Origin: Bacillus carboniphilus
Lineage (GTDB): Bacteria > Bacillota > Bacilli > Bacillales > JAIVKR01
Assembly (NCBI RefSeq): GCF_020524035.2
Contig: NZ_CP129013.1
Location: forward strand, 2,345,822 to 2,409,821
Direction of reading: 5' to 3'
Length of the DNA: 64,000 nt
Under the pieces are notes generated by a model. The model ran no database searches, had not been told where the DNA came from, and saw only the letters and a program-made list of their open reading frames with translations. The translations under genes and the position numbers were made by a program. This document shows, piece after piece, positions 1 through 8,297 of the stretch; position 1 is the first letter of the stretch, and the number at the start of each line of letters is the position of its first letter.

Positions 1-1487
1 AGAATCGGCGATACGTACACATCTTGATTTGTTTGTTCACCTGGGTTAACTGATAGGCTAAAATAACCCGTAACGTAAAGGTCGCTTATTACTTCTATTG
101 TATACATTCCAGGATCTAACTCATTAAAAACATACGTACCATCTTGTGATTGGATGGTCTTTTCAATCTGACCGTTATGGTTTCTCGTCCCTTTACGGAG
201 GTTAACGGTTGCATTCTTTATTGTTGATAAAGACTCCACATCAATTATTTCTCCATTGATTTCTCCTTGAGAAGAATAGAACGTACTGGCTAACTTAATA
301 TTTGGTGCTTTTACGATGTTTCCTTCTGACACTGCTACGTCATACACTGTTTCTGGTTGAAAACCTTGCTTTTGGTATTGTAATGTGTAATCCCCTTCTT
401 CGAGATCGATCGAAAACGTTCCTTCAGGAGAGGTTTTGGTTTGCTTAACGATTTGATCATCCTTATAAATATCAATTGAAACATCATTTAATTGATCGAT
501 TACTTTCCCTTCAATTAAACCACTTTGATTAGGAAGAAGCGCCGCTAAATCATTCATCGTTTCGTCTGAAACAGCTTTTTCTAATCCAAAAACTGTGAAA
601 GAGTCTACAGTCAATTCTTTAAAAAGTTGAGAAAGGTCATCAGATAATAGGGGTTGGTCTACCAATAAGACCCCTGTTTGTTGACTTGCAGCTAAAACAG
701 AACCTGTTAAAGCATCTGCAAACTTTGCTCCAGTACTCATAAATAGATGCTCATTTGTTCCATAAAACTCATCTAAAAAGTTAATGGACGTTTCATATCG
801 GTTTTCTCCATCGATACGCGCTACATTACTTGTCAACGATCTTTCAATTGTTGTTGATATAGCAGCCGGACCACCGACTATATAAACCTGTTCAAAATTT
901 GATAAGTATGTGTGTAAATCCCCATCTGTCACATCTTGTTCTGATAAAAGTATCGGTAGTTGTTTTTCAGCTGCATAAGCTGCTACAGATAAAGCATCAG
1001 GAAAGTCCTCTCCAGTAACTAAAAAGGCCTTCGTTTGATCAGCAGATACCTCATTAGCAATCTTTACAGCCGTTTCATAACGGTCTTTTCCAAAAATTCT
1101 ACTCGTTTTTGAGGTAATTGCTTTCAACTCTGTCTCTACTTGTTCATAGATCGCTTTGTCCCCACCAAGAATAATAATTTCTTTCGGTTCCCACTCTTGG
1201 AGTAAGTCTTTTGTATCTTTTGTCAACTGGTGTTTTTCAGTCAATAATATGGGCGCATCCAACTTCTTGGCTAGAGGTGCTCCACTTAATGCATCAGGAA
1301 AATCATCTCCACGTGCCAATACCACTTTATCAGAACCAGTTGGGTACTGTTTTTTTGCAATTTCAATTGCTGTTTCATATCGATCTTGTCCACCAATACG
1401 AGTAAATTCATTTGCCTCAACATTAGGGACAAAAGCCACAAACAATAATCCTACTAACATACTAATTATATATTTATATACCTTCAC
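1..1487 (-). CDS. CWB2-repeat surface protein with carboxypeptidase-regulatory-like domains (C-terminus outside window)
   Basis: The frame is open from a GTG start at 1487 to the window edge, giving 495 residues. GGAGG lies 8 nt upstream of the GTG. A signal peptide of about 25 residues is followed at once by three tandem CWB2 (PF04122) repeats, roughly residues 28-315, with the typical RIGGQDRYETA, FPDALS and PILLTE motifs. Two beta-sandwich segments follow (about 316-405 and 406-495) with the GxVxD...G.Y.. pattern of carboxypeptidase-regulatory-like or SpaA-like domains. CWB2 repeats bind anionic wall polymers non-covalently, so this is probably a wall-attached surface protein. Unlike its three neighbours, its CWB2 block is at the N-terminus. 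The function of the C-terminal part is unknown. Confidence 0.85.
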   Translation of the reverse strand, partial: MKVYKYIISMLVGLLFVAFVPNVEANEFTRIGGQDRYETAIEIAKKQYPTGSDKVVLARGDDFPDALSGAPLAKKLDAPILLTEKHQLTKDTKDLLQEWEPKEIIILGGDKAIYEQVETELKAITSKTSRIFGKDRYETAVKIANEVSADQTKAFLVTGEDFPDALSVAAYAAEKQLPILLSEQDVTDGDLHTYLSNFEQVYIVGGPAAISTTIERSLTSNVARIDGENRYETSINFLDEFYGTNEHLFMSTGAKFADALTGSVLAASQQTGVLLVDQPLLSDDLSQLFKELTVDSFTVFGLEKAVSDETMNDLAALLPNQSGLIEGKVIDQLNDVSIDIYKDDQIVKQTKTSPEGTFSIDLEEGDYTLQYQKQGFQPETVYDVAVSEGNIVKAPNIKLASTFYSSQGEINGEIIDVESLSTIKNATVNLRKGTRNHNGQIEKTIQSQDGTYVFNELDPGMYTIEVISDLYVTGYFSLSVNPGEQTNQDVYVSPI

Positions 1488-1513
1488 TTTTTTCCTCCAG
1501 TCTCTCATTCGTT

Positions 1514-1519
1514 ATTATA
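1514..1519 (-). promoter_or_regulatory. Candidate -10 box of the partial CWB2 gene
   Basis: A perfect TATAAT on the minus strand ends about 27 nt upstream of the GTG start at 1487. No convincing -35 hexamer is seen at 16-18 nt, so this is a weak promoter call. Confidence 0.3.
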
Positions 1520-1599
1520 CTAAAATATTTGAAAGTGCGCGCTCAAAAAAAACAAAAAGTCTATTCACTGAGGTGAGAAATTTCACTTCGCCCCAAATA

Positions 1600-3825
1600 C
1601 TATTGGCGTTTACTTTTATTTATAATTGGGATTAAATTTTCTTGAATAACTTCGTTGCCACCTAAAATCGTCGCATGCTCAATCGGATAGCTTTTTACTA
1701 TTTTCAACGAAGAAGCTGGTAGGTTATCTCTCTCCGTTAATAATAAAAACGCTTGGTCTTTGGCAGCTAAAACAGAACCCGTTAACGCATCAGGAAAATT
1801 AGTACCATTTGCCATCATTACTTTATTTTCACCTTTATAAAAGTGATCTACAATCTTTTGTGCCGTTTCAAAACGATCCGCTCCTCCTACTCTTGTGGGA
1901 GAAGGAAGTTTAGAAGATACATTGTGACTAATTACTTCTTGTCCACCTACGACAATGGTTTTCTTTTTAGAACCAAGTGTCCTTTCTGTACTTGCTGGCA
2001 CTTTATTCTTTTCCGTTAACAATATCGGATAGCCATTCTCTGCTGCAATGGAAGATGCGGCTAAAGCATCAGGAAAATTGTAACCATAAGCAATAATGGC
2101 CGTGTCAGCGGGTAGGTGCTGTGCGATTTTTTCTGCTGTTTCAAAACGATCCGCCCCTGAAATTCTACTAACCTCCAACCCTAGGTCGTTTATCGATTTC
2201 TTTACGGAATCACTAACTGCTTGTGGACCACCCAAGATGATTGCTTGTTTAGCTTTTAATCTTATAATTTCTGCTTTTGTTTCCGGTGATAATTGCTTTG
2301 TCTCTGTTAGCAAAATTGGTGCATTCTTTTTATAAGCTAAAGGAGCACCTGCTAACGCATCAGGAAAATCATTTCCTCTTGTAATGACAACTGTAGATGA
2401 TTCAATCCAGCCCTCTTTTGAAATATCTACTGCTGTTTGATAGCGATTTTCTCCAGCTAACCGTTCAGAACTAATTCCATATGAACGGTCCGTTGTTTTG
2501 AATGCGCCATTGTGATTAATCCACTTTGCCAAGTATGACCACGCAGCATGATGAGCTACCCATTCTTCCCGACCATGATAAGTGTCTTCTGTGGTAGAAC
2601 TATATGTGCGCGCATCCTCATGCCTTCTTTGCATATCTAACACCTTTTGTGCATGATAATCTTCCCAATAATCTCCCTTTGTACCTACCAGATTGTCATA
2701 TCCAAAAATACTTGCAAAGATGTCCATATTTGCAAACTGCATCCGACGATCCGTTCCCCAATCGTTCCCTTCAGGGTAATAAATATCCGATGAACCTTCA
2801 CGGTAAATTGTCCCACCAGAAAATGATAAATCTACTAGGGCACGATACACTTTATCTGAATTAAAAAAAGCTGCTTTAGGAGTCTCCATGTTAGCAAGTG
2901 TATAGGTTAATGCAGCCGTATTATTAAATAGTATAAACTCCATATAGTCTGGATGAATAAAGCCATGGTTTGTAACTGTGCCATTTTCGTTAATGTTACT
3001 CCCCTCTAACCAGCTTTGAACGGCTTTACCGTTCAACTGCTGATGGTTGGTTAGATCACTAGGAGCGGCACCTGCTGAAATCATTAATTCCACACTCTTG
3101 TCCATCCACACTTGCCAATTTTCATGACTAGGCATCATCGCCGTTGCAAGTTGAAGGATTTGAGCATTCCAGGCGTTTTCCTCTGCTTTTGTATCACCTT
3201 TACTTAACAATGTACCGTCTTGAGCTTGGTAATAAGGAACGTTATAGCCAATAAAACGATTTGCCTCATATTCAACCATGTTGGCAACCAACTGTTGGTC
3301 TTGGGCTGATAGTTTATCCCACATCAACCAACCCGCTAGCCCTGTAAAATGAGCCCAGTGAGCGGACTGCCAATGGTCTCCCCAACCACCTGATTGATTT
3401 GCTTTATGATTATATGCTAAAGAGGAAATTAGTTGTAATGACTTATTTATCGCTTCTTCTTCTGAAACACCTGTTTTCGTCTCATCATACACATTTAACG
3501 ACAGAGATGTTGATAGTCCGAGCAGCATTGCAGCGGGATGACGAACTTGCTTTTCTGATGTGCCCCCTAAGCTCAAATATTTGACATTACTTTGGTTGGA
3601 AAATTTAGCATTCCACCAGGTTGTTAATGCATATTTATTTGTATTAACAAGAATCTCCTCTATTCGTTTTGAATCAAGATCATTTGGAATGTTTTTTGAC
3701 AGGTTTGACCATTGAATCGGTTTAACGTTTGTTGCAGAAACCTTTGTTATCGGTAAGATTGCTGTTAGTGATATCGTTATACTAATAACTACTAGTTTAA
3801 TAGAATTTTTATTTATAAATTTCAT
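1600..3825 (-). CDS. Secreted alpha-toroid hydrolase/lyase-like protein with three C-terminal CWB2 repeats
   Basis: The protein has 741 residues. The ATG is preceded by AAGGAAGG at good spacing, and a signal peptide covers about residues 1-32. Residues 40-455 are rich in Trp, His and Tyr and helical in character, with GGWGDHWQSAHWAHF, ENAWNAQIL, TNHGFIHPDYM and YYPEGNDWG. This looks like an (alpha/alpha) toroid of the kind found in polysaccharide lyases and six-hairpin glycosidases, but I cannot name a family. Residues 465-741 are three CWB2 repeats (RLAGENRYQTA, RISGADRFETA, RVGGADRFETA). The likely role is wall-tethered degradation or modification of an extracellular polysaccharide. It lies 112 bp upstream of the next CWB2 gene in the same direction. 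Confidence 0.75.
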   Translation of the reverse strand: MKFINKNSIKLVVISITISLTAILPITKVSATNVKPIQWSNLSKNIPNDLDSKRIEEILVNTNKYALTTWWNAKFSNQSNVKYLSLGGTSEKQVRHPAAMLLGLSTSLSLNVYDETKTGVSEEEAINKSLQLISSLAYNHKANQSGGWGDHWQSAHWAHFTGLAGWLMWDKLSAQDQQLVANMVEYEANRFIGYNVPYYQAQDGTLLSKGDTKAEENAWNAQILQLATAMMPSHENWQVWMDKSVELMISAGAAPSDLTNHQQLNGKAVQSWLEGSNINENGTVTNHGFIHPDYMEFILFNNTAALTYTLANMETPKAAFFNSDKVYRALVDLSFSGGTIYREGSSDIYYPEGNDWGTDRRMQFANMDIFASIFGYDNLVGTKGDYWEDYHAQKVLDMQRRHEDARTYSSTTEDTYHGREEWVAHHAAWSYLAKWINHNGAFKTTDRSYGISSERLAGENRYQTAVDISKEGWIESSTVVITRGNDFPDALAGAPLAYKKNAPILLTETKQLSPETKAEIIRLKAKQAIILGGPQAVSDSVKKSINDLGLEVSRISGADRFETAEKIAQHLPADTAIIAYGYNFPDALAASSIAAENGYPILLTEKNKVPASTERTLGSKKKTIVVGGQEVISHNVSSKLPSPTRVGGADRFETAQKIVDHFYKGENKVMMANGTNFPDALTGSVLAAKDQAFLLLTERDNLPASSLKIVKSYPIEHATILGGNEVIQENLIPIINKSKRQ

Positions 3826-4120
3826 TACAATCCTTCCTTTCCCACCAGTAATTTATGTATATTTTTGTCCATTCCATTTCTTTTCATCTTCATTTATTCC
3901 CACAAATAGTCATTATACAGAAAATAACACTATCCGACAATATTTGATTTAATTATGCATTAACAGACATTTAGAATTAGATTAAAGGAAGTCAACTCAT
4001 TCTCAGATTACAGGAGAAATTGACTACAAAATGAATGACATGTTTATTAAAAACCACCTTTAAGTAACTTACCTAAAGGGCAGTCCGAAAGTATCTTATA
4101 GACGAAATGTGTTTAATAGA
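3826..4120. other. Non-coding stretch upstream of the toroid/CWB2 gene
   Basis: This AT-rich stretch shows no ORF with a ribosome binding site. It must hold the promoter of the minus-strand gene starting at 3825, but no clear -35/-10 pair could be assigned. Confidence 0.4.
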
Positions 4121-4162
4121 AAAAGCCAAAAATGCTGTTTTATCTCAACATTTTTGACTTTT
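4121..4162 (-). terminator. Rho-independent terminator of the LRR/CWB2 gene
   Basis: Two 17-nt arms (4121-4137 and 4146-4162) pair with only G-U exceptions around an 8-nt loop. Read on the minus strand the hairpin ends in GGCTTTTTC. It lies 60 nt downstream of the stop codon at 4222. Confidence 0.7.
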
Positions 4163-4221
4163 TAATTTTCGCTCATTTAACACGATAATAGACTATTTAG
4201 GCAGCCTCTTCGCTATTGCAA

Positions 4222-6123
4222 CTATTGAATCGCTTTTATATCACTAATCACTTTCTCACTAATGACTTTATGACCACCTAAAAATACGTGACGATCAATC
4301 GTATAATCTTTCACTACATTTAATGTTTCTTTTGGAATGTGATCACTTTCTACTAATAAAAGAGGAGCACTATTTTTTGCTGCTAATACAGATCCCACTA
4401 AGGCATCAGGAAACTTATTTCCATTCGCGTAAAAAGCTGTAGATGTATCTAAGTTCAACTCCGAGACAATCTTTGCTGCTGTATCAAAACGGTTTTCTCC
4501 ACCAATTCGTGTTGCCTTAGGTAACATATTCTTAACATCTTCAGAAATAACCGCTTTTCCTCCAACAACGATGGTTTGATCTATTCCCTTTAATGCCGTT
4601 TTAGTCGCAGATGGCAATTGTTCCTTATCTGCCAATAAAATCGGTAAACCATTTTGGGCTGCAAAAGAGGCAATGGATAAAGCGTCTGGAAACTTTTTGC
4701 CGTATGCCACAACAGCTGTATCTGGTGAACCACCTAAATTTTCTGCAATTAACTGAGCAGTATGGTAACGGTCATTTCCACCTATTCTTTCAACCTCTAA
4801 ACCTTTATCCTCTAATTTTTGTTGTACACTCTTGGATATCGCTTTTTCCCCACCAAGTATGATTACACGATAGGCACCTAAACGATCAATTTCTTTTTCT
4901 GTAGCAAAAGGTAAGTGATCTGCTTCGGTAAGAAGAATTGGGGCATCCTCATTATAAGCTAGTGGTGTTCCAGCTAACGCGTCTGGGAAGTCACTATTTT
5001 TTGCTAAAACAACTGTGTCTGCTCCATATGGCCATCCTTGCATCGAAATGTCAACAGCTGTCTCAAAACGATTGTCTCCCGCTAATCTTTCCTTTAAATG
5101 TATAAATTCATCTGCATAAACAGCAACCCCGCGGTCAGAAAGCTCGTACATAATCCCTTTAGCATCACTATTCAGTGGATTTTCGAACAAAACTACTTCT
5201 CCAGATTGTAAGCTTTTTAAAGGAGAAAGATCTGAAATTTGATTATTACTTAAATAAAACATTCCAGATTTGACCCCTTGTAACGCAGAGATCGTGTTTA
5301 TATCATTTTCCATAAAACCATAAGATCCCCCATCTACGAATGTTAAGCCCTCTAACGATGTTAACTTATTGGCCGTCATCCATAAATCAGAAACACTACT
5401 AGGTATATTTTTTAATTGTTGAGAATCAACGTTGTTATTATCTAAATCTAGTACGTTTAAATTTTCTAATGATTTAATATGAGAAAGATCTGATATATTA
5501 TTATTCATTGCTACTAATATCGTTAATTGACTGAAGTTTTCAAGTCCACTGAAATTGGTTAGTTGATTATCAGACACCTCTAAGTGGAATGATTCAATCT
5601 CTGTATCTATATTCATCGATTTAAGTACAGAAAGATCCGTTAAATTCAGATTATTTAACCCTAGATAATTCCAACCTTCTTCTTTGTTCAAATTCAACCC
5701 ATTAAGAGAAGAAAGGTCTAAAGGATTGTCACTTAAATCTAATCCTGATAATGTGGAAAGCTCTTTTAAAGGTGCAATATCCGTAATCTTATTGGACCTA
5801 AGACCAATATACTGTACCATTTCTAAATGCTTCAGTTGATCAATAGAACTTAGTTTATTCATCCCCAGCTCAATATGTTTTACGTTTTTAGCATATTGAA
5901 TACCTTCTAGGTTGGAAATTTCATAGTCAAATAAGTATATTTCTTCTAGTTGAGCAAGGTTCTCTGCTGTCAACGCTTCACCTTCAGGCAGGTTGTCCAT
6001 CAAAGCCTCTCTTAAGTTCTGATCTGGGATGTTCAGCTCTCCTGCGTGAGCAAATGGAACTGCTGTCATCATTACTAAAGAAAAAACAAGAACTAACTTG
6101 AAAAACAGTGTGTTTTTTTTCAT
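4222..6123 (-). CDS. Leucine-rich-repeat (internalin-like) surface protein with three CWB2 repeats
   Basis: The protein has 633 residues. I start it at the ATG at 6123, which has GGAGG 8 nt upstream; the ATG at 6141 in the same frame lacks that spacing. A signal peptide ends near AHA. Residues about 30-340 are leucine-rich repeats of roughly 22 residues with the LxxLxxLxLxxNxIxDIxxL pattern of internalins. Residues about 350-633 are three CWB2 repeats (RLAGDNRFETA, RIGGNDRYHTA, RIGGENRFDTA). LRR surfaces normally bind proteins or glycans, so an adhesin or recognition role is inferred. The gene is monocistronic, with its own terminator. Confidence 0.85.
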   Translation of the reverse strand: MKKNTLFFKLVLVFSLVMMTAVPFAHAGELNIPDQNLREALMDNLPEGEALTAENLAQLEEIYLFDYEISNLEGIQYAKNVKHIELGMNKLSSIDQLKHLEMVQYIGLRSNKITDIAPLKELSTLSGLDLSDNPLDLSSLNGLNLNKEEGWNYLGLNNLNLTDLSVLKSMNIDTEIESFHLEVSDNQLTNFSGLENFSQLTILVAMNNNISDLSHIKSLENLNVLDLDNNNVDSQQLKNIPSSVSDLWMTANKLTSLEGLTFVDGGSYGFMENDINTISALQGVKSGMFYLSNNQISDLSPLKSLQSGEVVLFENPLNSDAKGIMYELSDRGVAVYADEFIHLKERLAGDNRFETAVDISMQGWPYGADTVVLAKNSDFPDALAGTPLAYNEDAPILLTEADHLPFATEKEIDRLGAYRVIILGGEKAISKSVQQKLEDKGLEVERIGGNDRYHTAQLIAENLGGSPDTAVVAYGKKFPDALSIASFAAQNGLPILLADKEQLPSATKTALKGIDQTIVVGGKAVISEDVKNMLPKATRIGGENRFDTAAKIVSELNLDTSTAFYANGNKFPDALVGSVLAAKNSAPLLLVESDHIPKETLNVVKDYTIDRHVFLGGHKVISEKVISDIKAIQ

Positions 6124-6267
6124 TGATTGTTCCTCCATCATTATTTAGTTTTTACTATCTGATTATACTCGAATTACTAGACTGTAATTATATCAAAAAG
6201 GTTACAGTTTTTTGATATATGTTCAATTTTTTTGAAATATATATACACTCTTAGTTCAGTAGTATTA

Positions 6268-6372
6268 AGAAAAACGCAAGCACACGTCCAACGACGATTA
6301 ATAAAGAACAAAGGTTAGCTTCAGCTTTTCTATTCAGCGTCCTTTTTTCCCTACTTTTTGAACACGCACTAA
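6268..6372. repeat. Chimeric intergenic repeat: GCGCAAGC-type start, TTCAAAAAGT-type end
   Basis: Positions 6268-6300 resemble the start of the GCGCAAGCGC family (AAACGCAAGCACACGTCC). Positions 6314-6372 match the right ends of the repeats at 17483 and 21013 (CTACTTTTTGAACACGCACT). The copy is therefore a mosaic of the two families. Confidence 0.6.
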
Positions 6373-6393
6373 AAAAACACCCCGAAGGGCGCT
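6371..6393 (-). terminator. Terminator of the ETX/MTX2 toxin gene
   Basis: On the minus strand a short GCGCCC/GGGTGT stem closes on a TTCG tetraloop and is followed by seven T residues. It starts 13 nt after the stop codon at 6406. Confidence 0.8.
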
Positions 6394-6405
6394 TATATGA
6401 ATAAT

Positions 6406-7338
6406 TTAGTTAATATTTATCACTTCTGTTTTGTAAGGTTCAGAAGCTATTGTTTCTTTTTGTTGTGCTTGAGAGGCTATTCGTGCACTATTCTTTGCAC
6501 TATTCTCTATACTATAATAATCTAACTGTAGATGAAGATCAGTTCCATAATCGGCTGTGTATGTTCCTTTACCACTAAAAAGCACTTCTCTATTTTGATG
6601 ATCTAATGTTAGAGTAGAAGGGAGTTCATATCCGCTATCAATTGTTGCGTTAAACACATCATAAATATTATGATTTCCAACAGGATGGTACATATCGCCT
6701 ATAGGTAATTTTATCGACATCACAATATTCCCACTAAGATTAGCTTTAAGTTCTGTTGTGCCCGTCGCCTGTACTTTTTGATAAACAGCAGTTAAAACTA
6801 ATTTGGTATTAGCCGGGACCGTAATTTCCTGAGAAGGAATACTAACAGTAGTACTGGTTGTATTTGATTTTTCTTGAGTGCTACTGAATGAGTATTCTGT
6901 GCTCAAGGTGTTATTCATTCCTAGTCCCCAAAGTGAGAACCCAGCTTCAATTTCGTTCCCTATAGTAATTCCCTCTGTTACAGAATTGCTCACTGTTTGA
7001 TCCATCTGAACATCAATAGATTGGCTCTTCAACGTTTGTTCTGTATTGGTGTTATTCATTAGATAAGTTTTACCTGCGTATTGTGTATCTCTATTACTTA
7101 TTTGAGGAGAACCAAGCTCTTCCACACGTACGTTATTAACTTCTACTTCTTGAGAAATCTTATGTTGACTTAAAATATGATCTCTCAGTGGCATGAAACT
7201 TAGGCTTTCTCTAAACGCTTCATTTAATTCACTTTCAAAATCAACTATTTCCGAAGGTGTTGCATAAGAATTTGACGAGAACGATAAAGCTAATAATGTG
7301 CAAAGTAGACCAGAGATTACAAATTTCATTTTTTTCAT
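6406..7338 (-). CDS. ETX/MTX2-family aerolysin-like pore-forming toxin
   Basis: The protein has 310 residues with a signal peptide ending near SYA (about residue 26) and a good RBS (GGAGG, 7 nt). The middle is rich in alternating Ser and Thr (STEYSFSSTQEKSNTTSTTV), as expected for the amphipathic insertion hairpin of aerolysin-type beta-pore-forming toxins. It is followed by the family hallmark of a proline- and basic-residue-delimited strand set (SIPSQEITVPANTKLVLTA, then ATGTTELKANLSG). This architecture matches Clostridium epsilon toxin and Lysinibacillus MTX2 (ETX/MTX2 family). No receptor-binding lectin domain is seen, so the target is unknown. It is a single gene with its own terminator inside a cluster of CWB2 surface proteins. 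Confidence 0.8.
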   Translation of the reverse strand: MKKMKFVISGLLCTLLALSFSSNSYATPSEIVDFESELNEAFRESLSFMPLRDHILSQHKISQEVEVNNVRVEELGSPQISNRDTQYAGKTYLMNNTNTEQTLKSQSIDVQMDQTVSNSVTEGITIGNEIEAGFSLWGLGMNNTLSTEYSFSSTQEKSNTTSTTVSIPSQEITVPANTKLVLTAVYQKVQATGTTELKANLSGNIVMSIKLPIGDMYHPVGNHNIYDVFNATIDSGYELPSTLTLDHQNREVLFSGKGTYTADYGTDLHLQLDYYSIENSAKNSARIASQAQQKETIASEPYKTEVININ

Positions 7339-7740
7339 TGCTCTTCCTCCTAAACTATTAAAATACTTATTATATAAATTAAGACTATACTAAATATTAT
7401 TCATTGTAAAACGTTTTTTTGAGAATTAAAAACTTTTTTTGTTATTCATTTTATAGGAATAATGTCGATAATGCTTATACAACCATCAATTCTTAGTATG
7501 ACAACTCGTTTTTCTTTTGTTTCTTGATACGGTATTTATTATACTGATATAAAATTTATGTATGCATTTCATACACTTGCCAAGCACAGGTTCATTCAAA
7601 ATGAGTGTGCCTGTTTTTTAGTTGCCCACAAAATGTTGATGACTGCATCAGTTCATTGCATTTTGCAATCATTTTATTTTTTCCTATATATGATATTATG
7701 TGAAATTGAATATTAATTAGTGATTGTGAGGCAGTATAAA
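7339..7740. other. Non-coding stretch between toxin gene and small membrane ORF
   Basis: This stretch should contain the toxin promoter (minus strand). A hairpin at about 7578-7612 (GCACA/TGTGC with an inner TTCAT/ATGAG) is followed by CTGTTTTTTAG and resembles a plus-strand terminator, but no plus-strand gene ends before it. Nothing else was recognised. Confidence 0.35.
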
Positions 7741-8040
7741 CGTGAAAACAATTAAAACAATAACAAAATATTTAAGTTATCTATTTTTATATTTTCCATA
7801 ATTTATTATATGGAATTAATTTACGGAGTTGCAATATTTGTCGGAATACATCTTTTGGTTTTATTAACAGAAGAAAAGGATTGGAAGATCATAATGCAGT
7901 TTAATTTGAAAACGACTAAGAATGGAATAAAAAACATAACACTGTATTTAAGTTATCTATTTTTTGTACTATCTTTACTTTTTTCGAACAATTTAATTTA
8001 TGTAGTTGCAATTGTTTCAGTTGTTTTACAAATATCATAA
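7741..8040 (+). pseudogene. Small membrane protein with internal duplication, apparently frameshifted
   Basis: A GTG at 7741 preceded by GAGG starts a short frame (MKTIKTITKYLSYLFLYF) that stops near 7800. A shifted frame then runs to 8040 with two hydrophobic segments. The two halves look like tandem copies: ITKYLSYLF and LIYGVAIFVGIHLLVLL in the first, ITLYLSYLFFVLSL and LIYVVAIVSVVL in the second. A one-base shift near 7800 would join them into one protein of about 99 residues with four membrane segments. The family is not recognised and the shift could be a sequencing error. Confidence 0.35.
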
Positions 8041-8240
8041 GAAAAGCGCAAGCGCCCGTCTAGCGATGCAGGTGCTTATAGACCCCCGCATGAGATAAAG
8101 GAAACACGAAAAGCCGCAGGCTTCGATGTTGACTTATCGTAGAGAGGAGGGCGAAGCATCACCAGTCGCTGGGCGCAGGAGCTAGACAAAAATAAAAGCA
8201 CCATCCAAATAAGGACAAATTTTTATACTTTCTTACTCTG
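8039..8240 (+). repeat. GCGCAAGCGC-family interspersed repeat, copy 1
   Basis: It starts AAGAAAAGCGCAAGCGCCCG and runs through GCATGAGATAAAGGAAACAC to GTCGCTGGGCGC..GAGCTAGACA. It has a tail (AAAAGCACCATCC.. TACTTTCTTACTCTG) shared with the copies at 28924 and 34350. The GCGCCC...AGCGAC start pairs with the GTCGCTGGGCGC end, so a transcript could fold on itself. Confidence 0.85.
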
Positions 8241-8246
8241 CAAAAA

Positions 8247-8286
8247 AGAAGGGCTTCTCATAATTAAAATGAGAAAGCCCTTCTTT
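8247..8286 (-). terminator. Terminator of the transglycosylase/CWB2 gene
   Basis: A strong stem of about 15 bp (AGAAGGGCTTCTCAT paired with ATGAGAAAGCCCTTCT) is followed on the minus strand by a T-rich run. It lies directly downstream of the stop codon at 8298. Confidence 0.9.
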
Positions 8287-8297
8287 GAAGATCAAAT

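Noticed and set aside
7578..7620. Hairpin followed by a T-run on the plus strand
   Set aside because: No plus-strand gene ends before it, and the stem is bulged; kept only as a remark in the non-coding entry.
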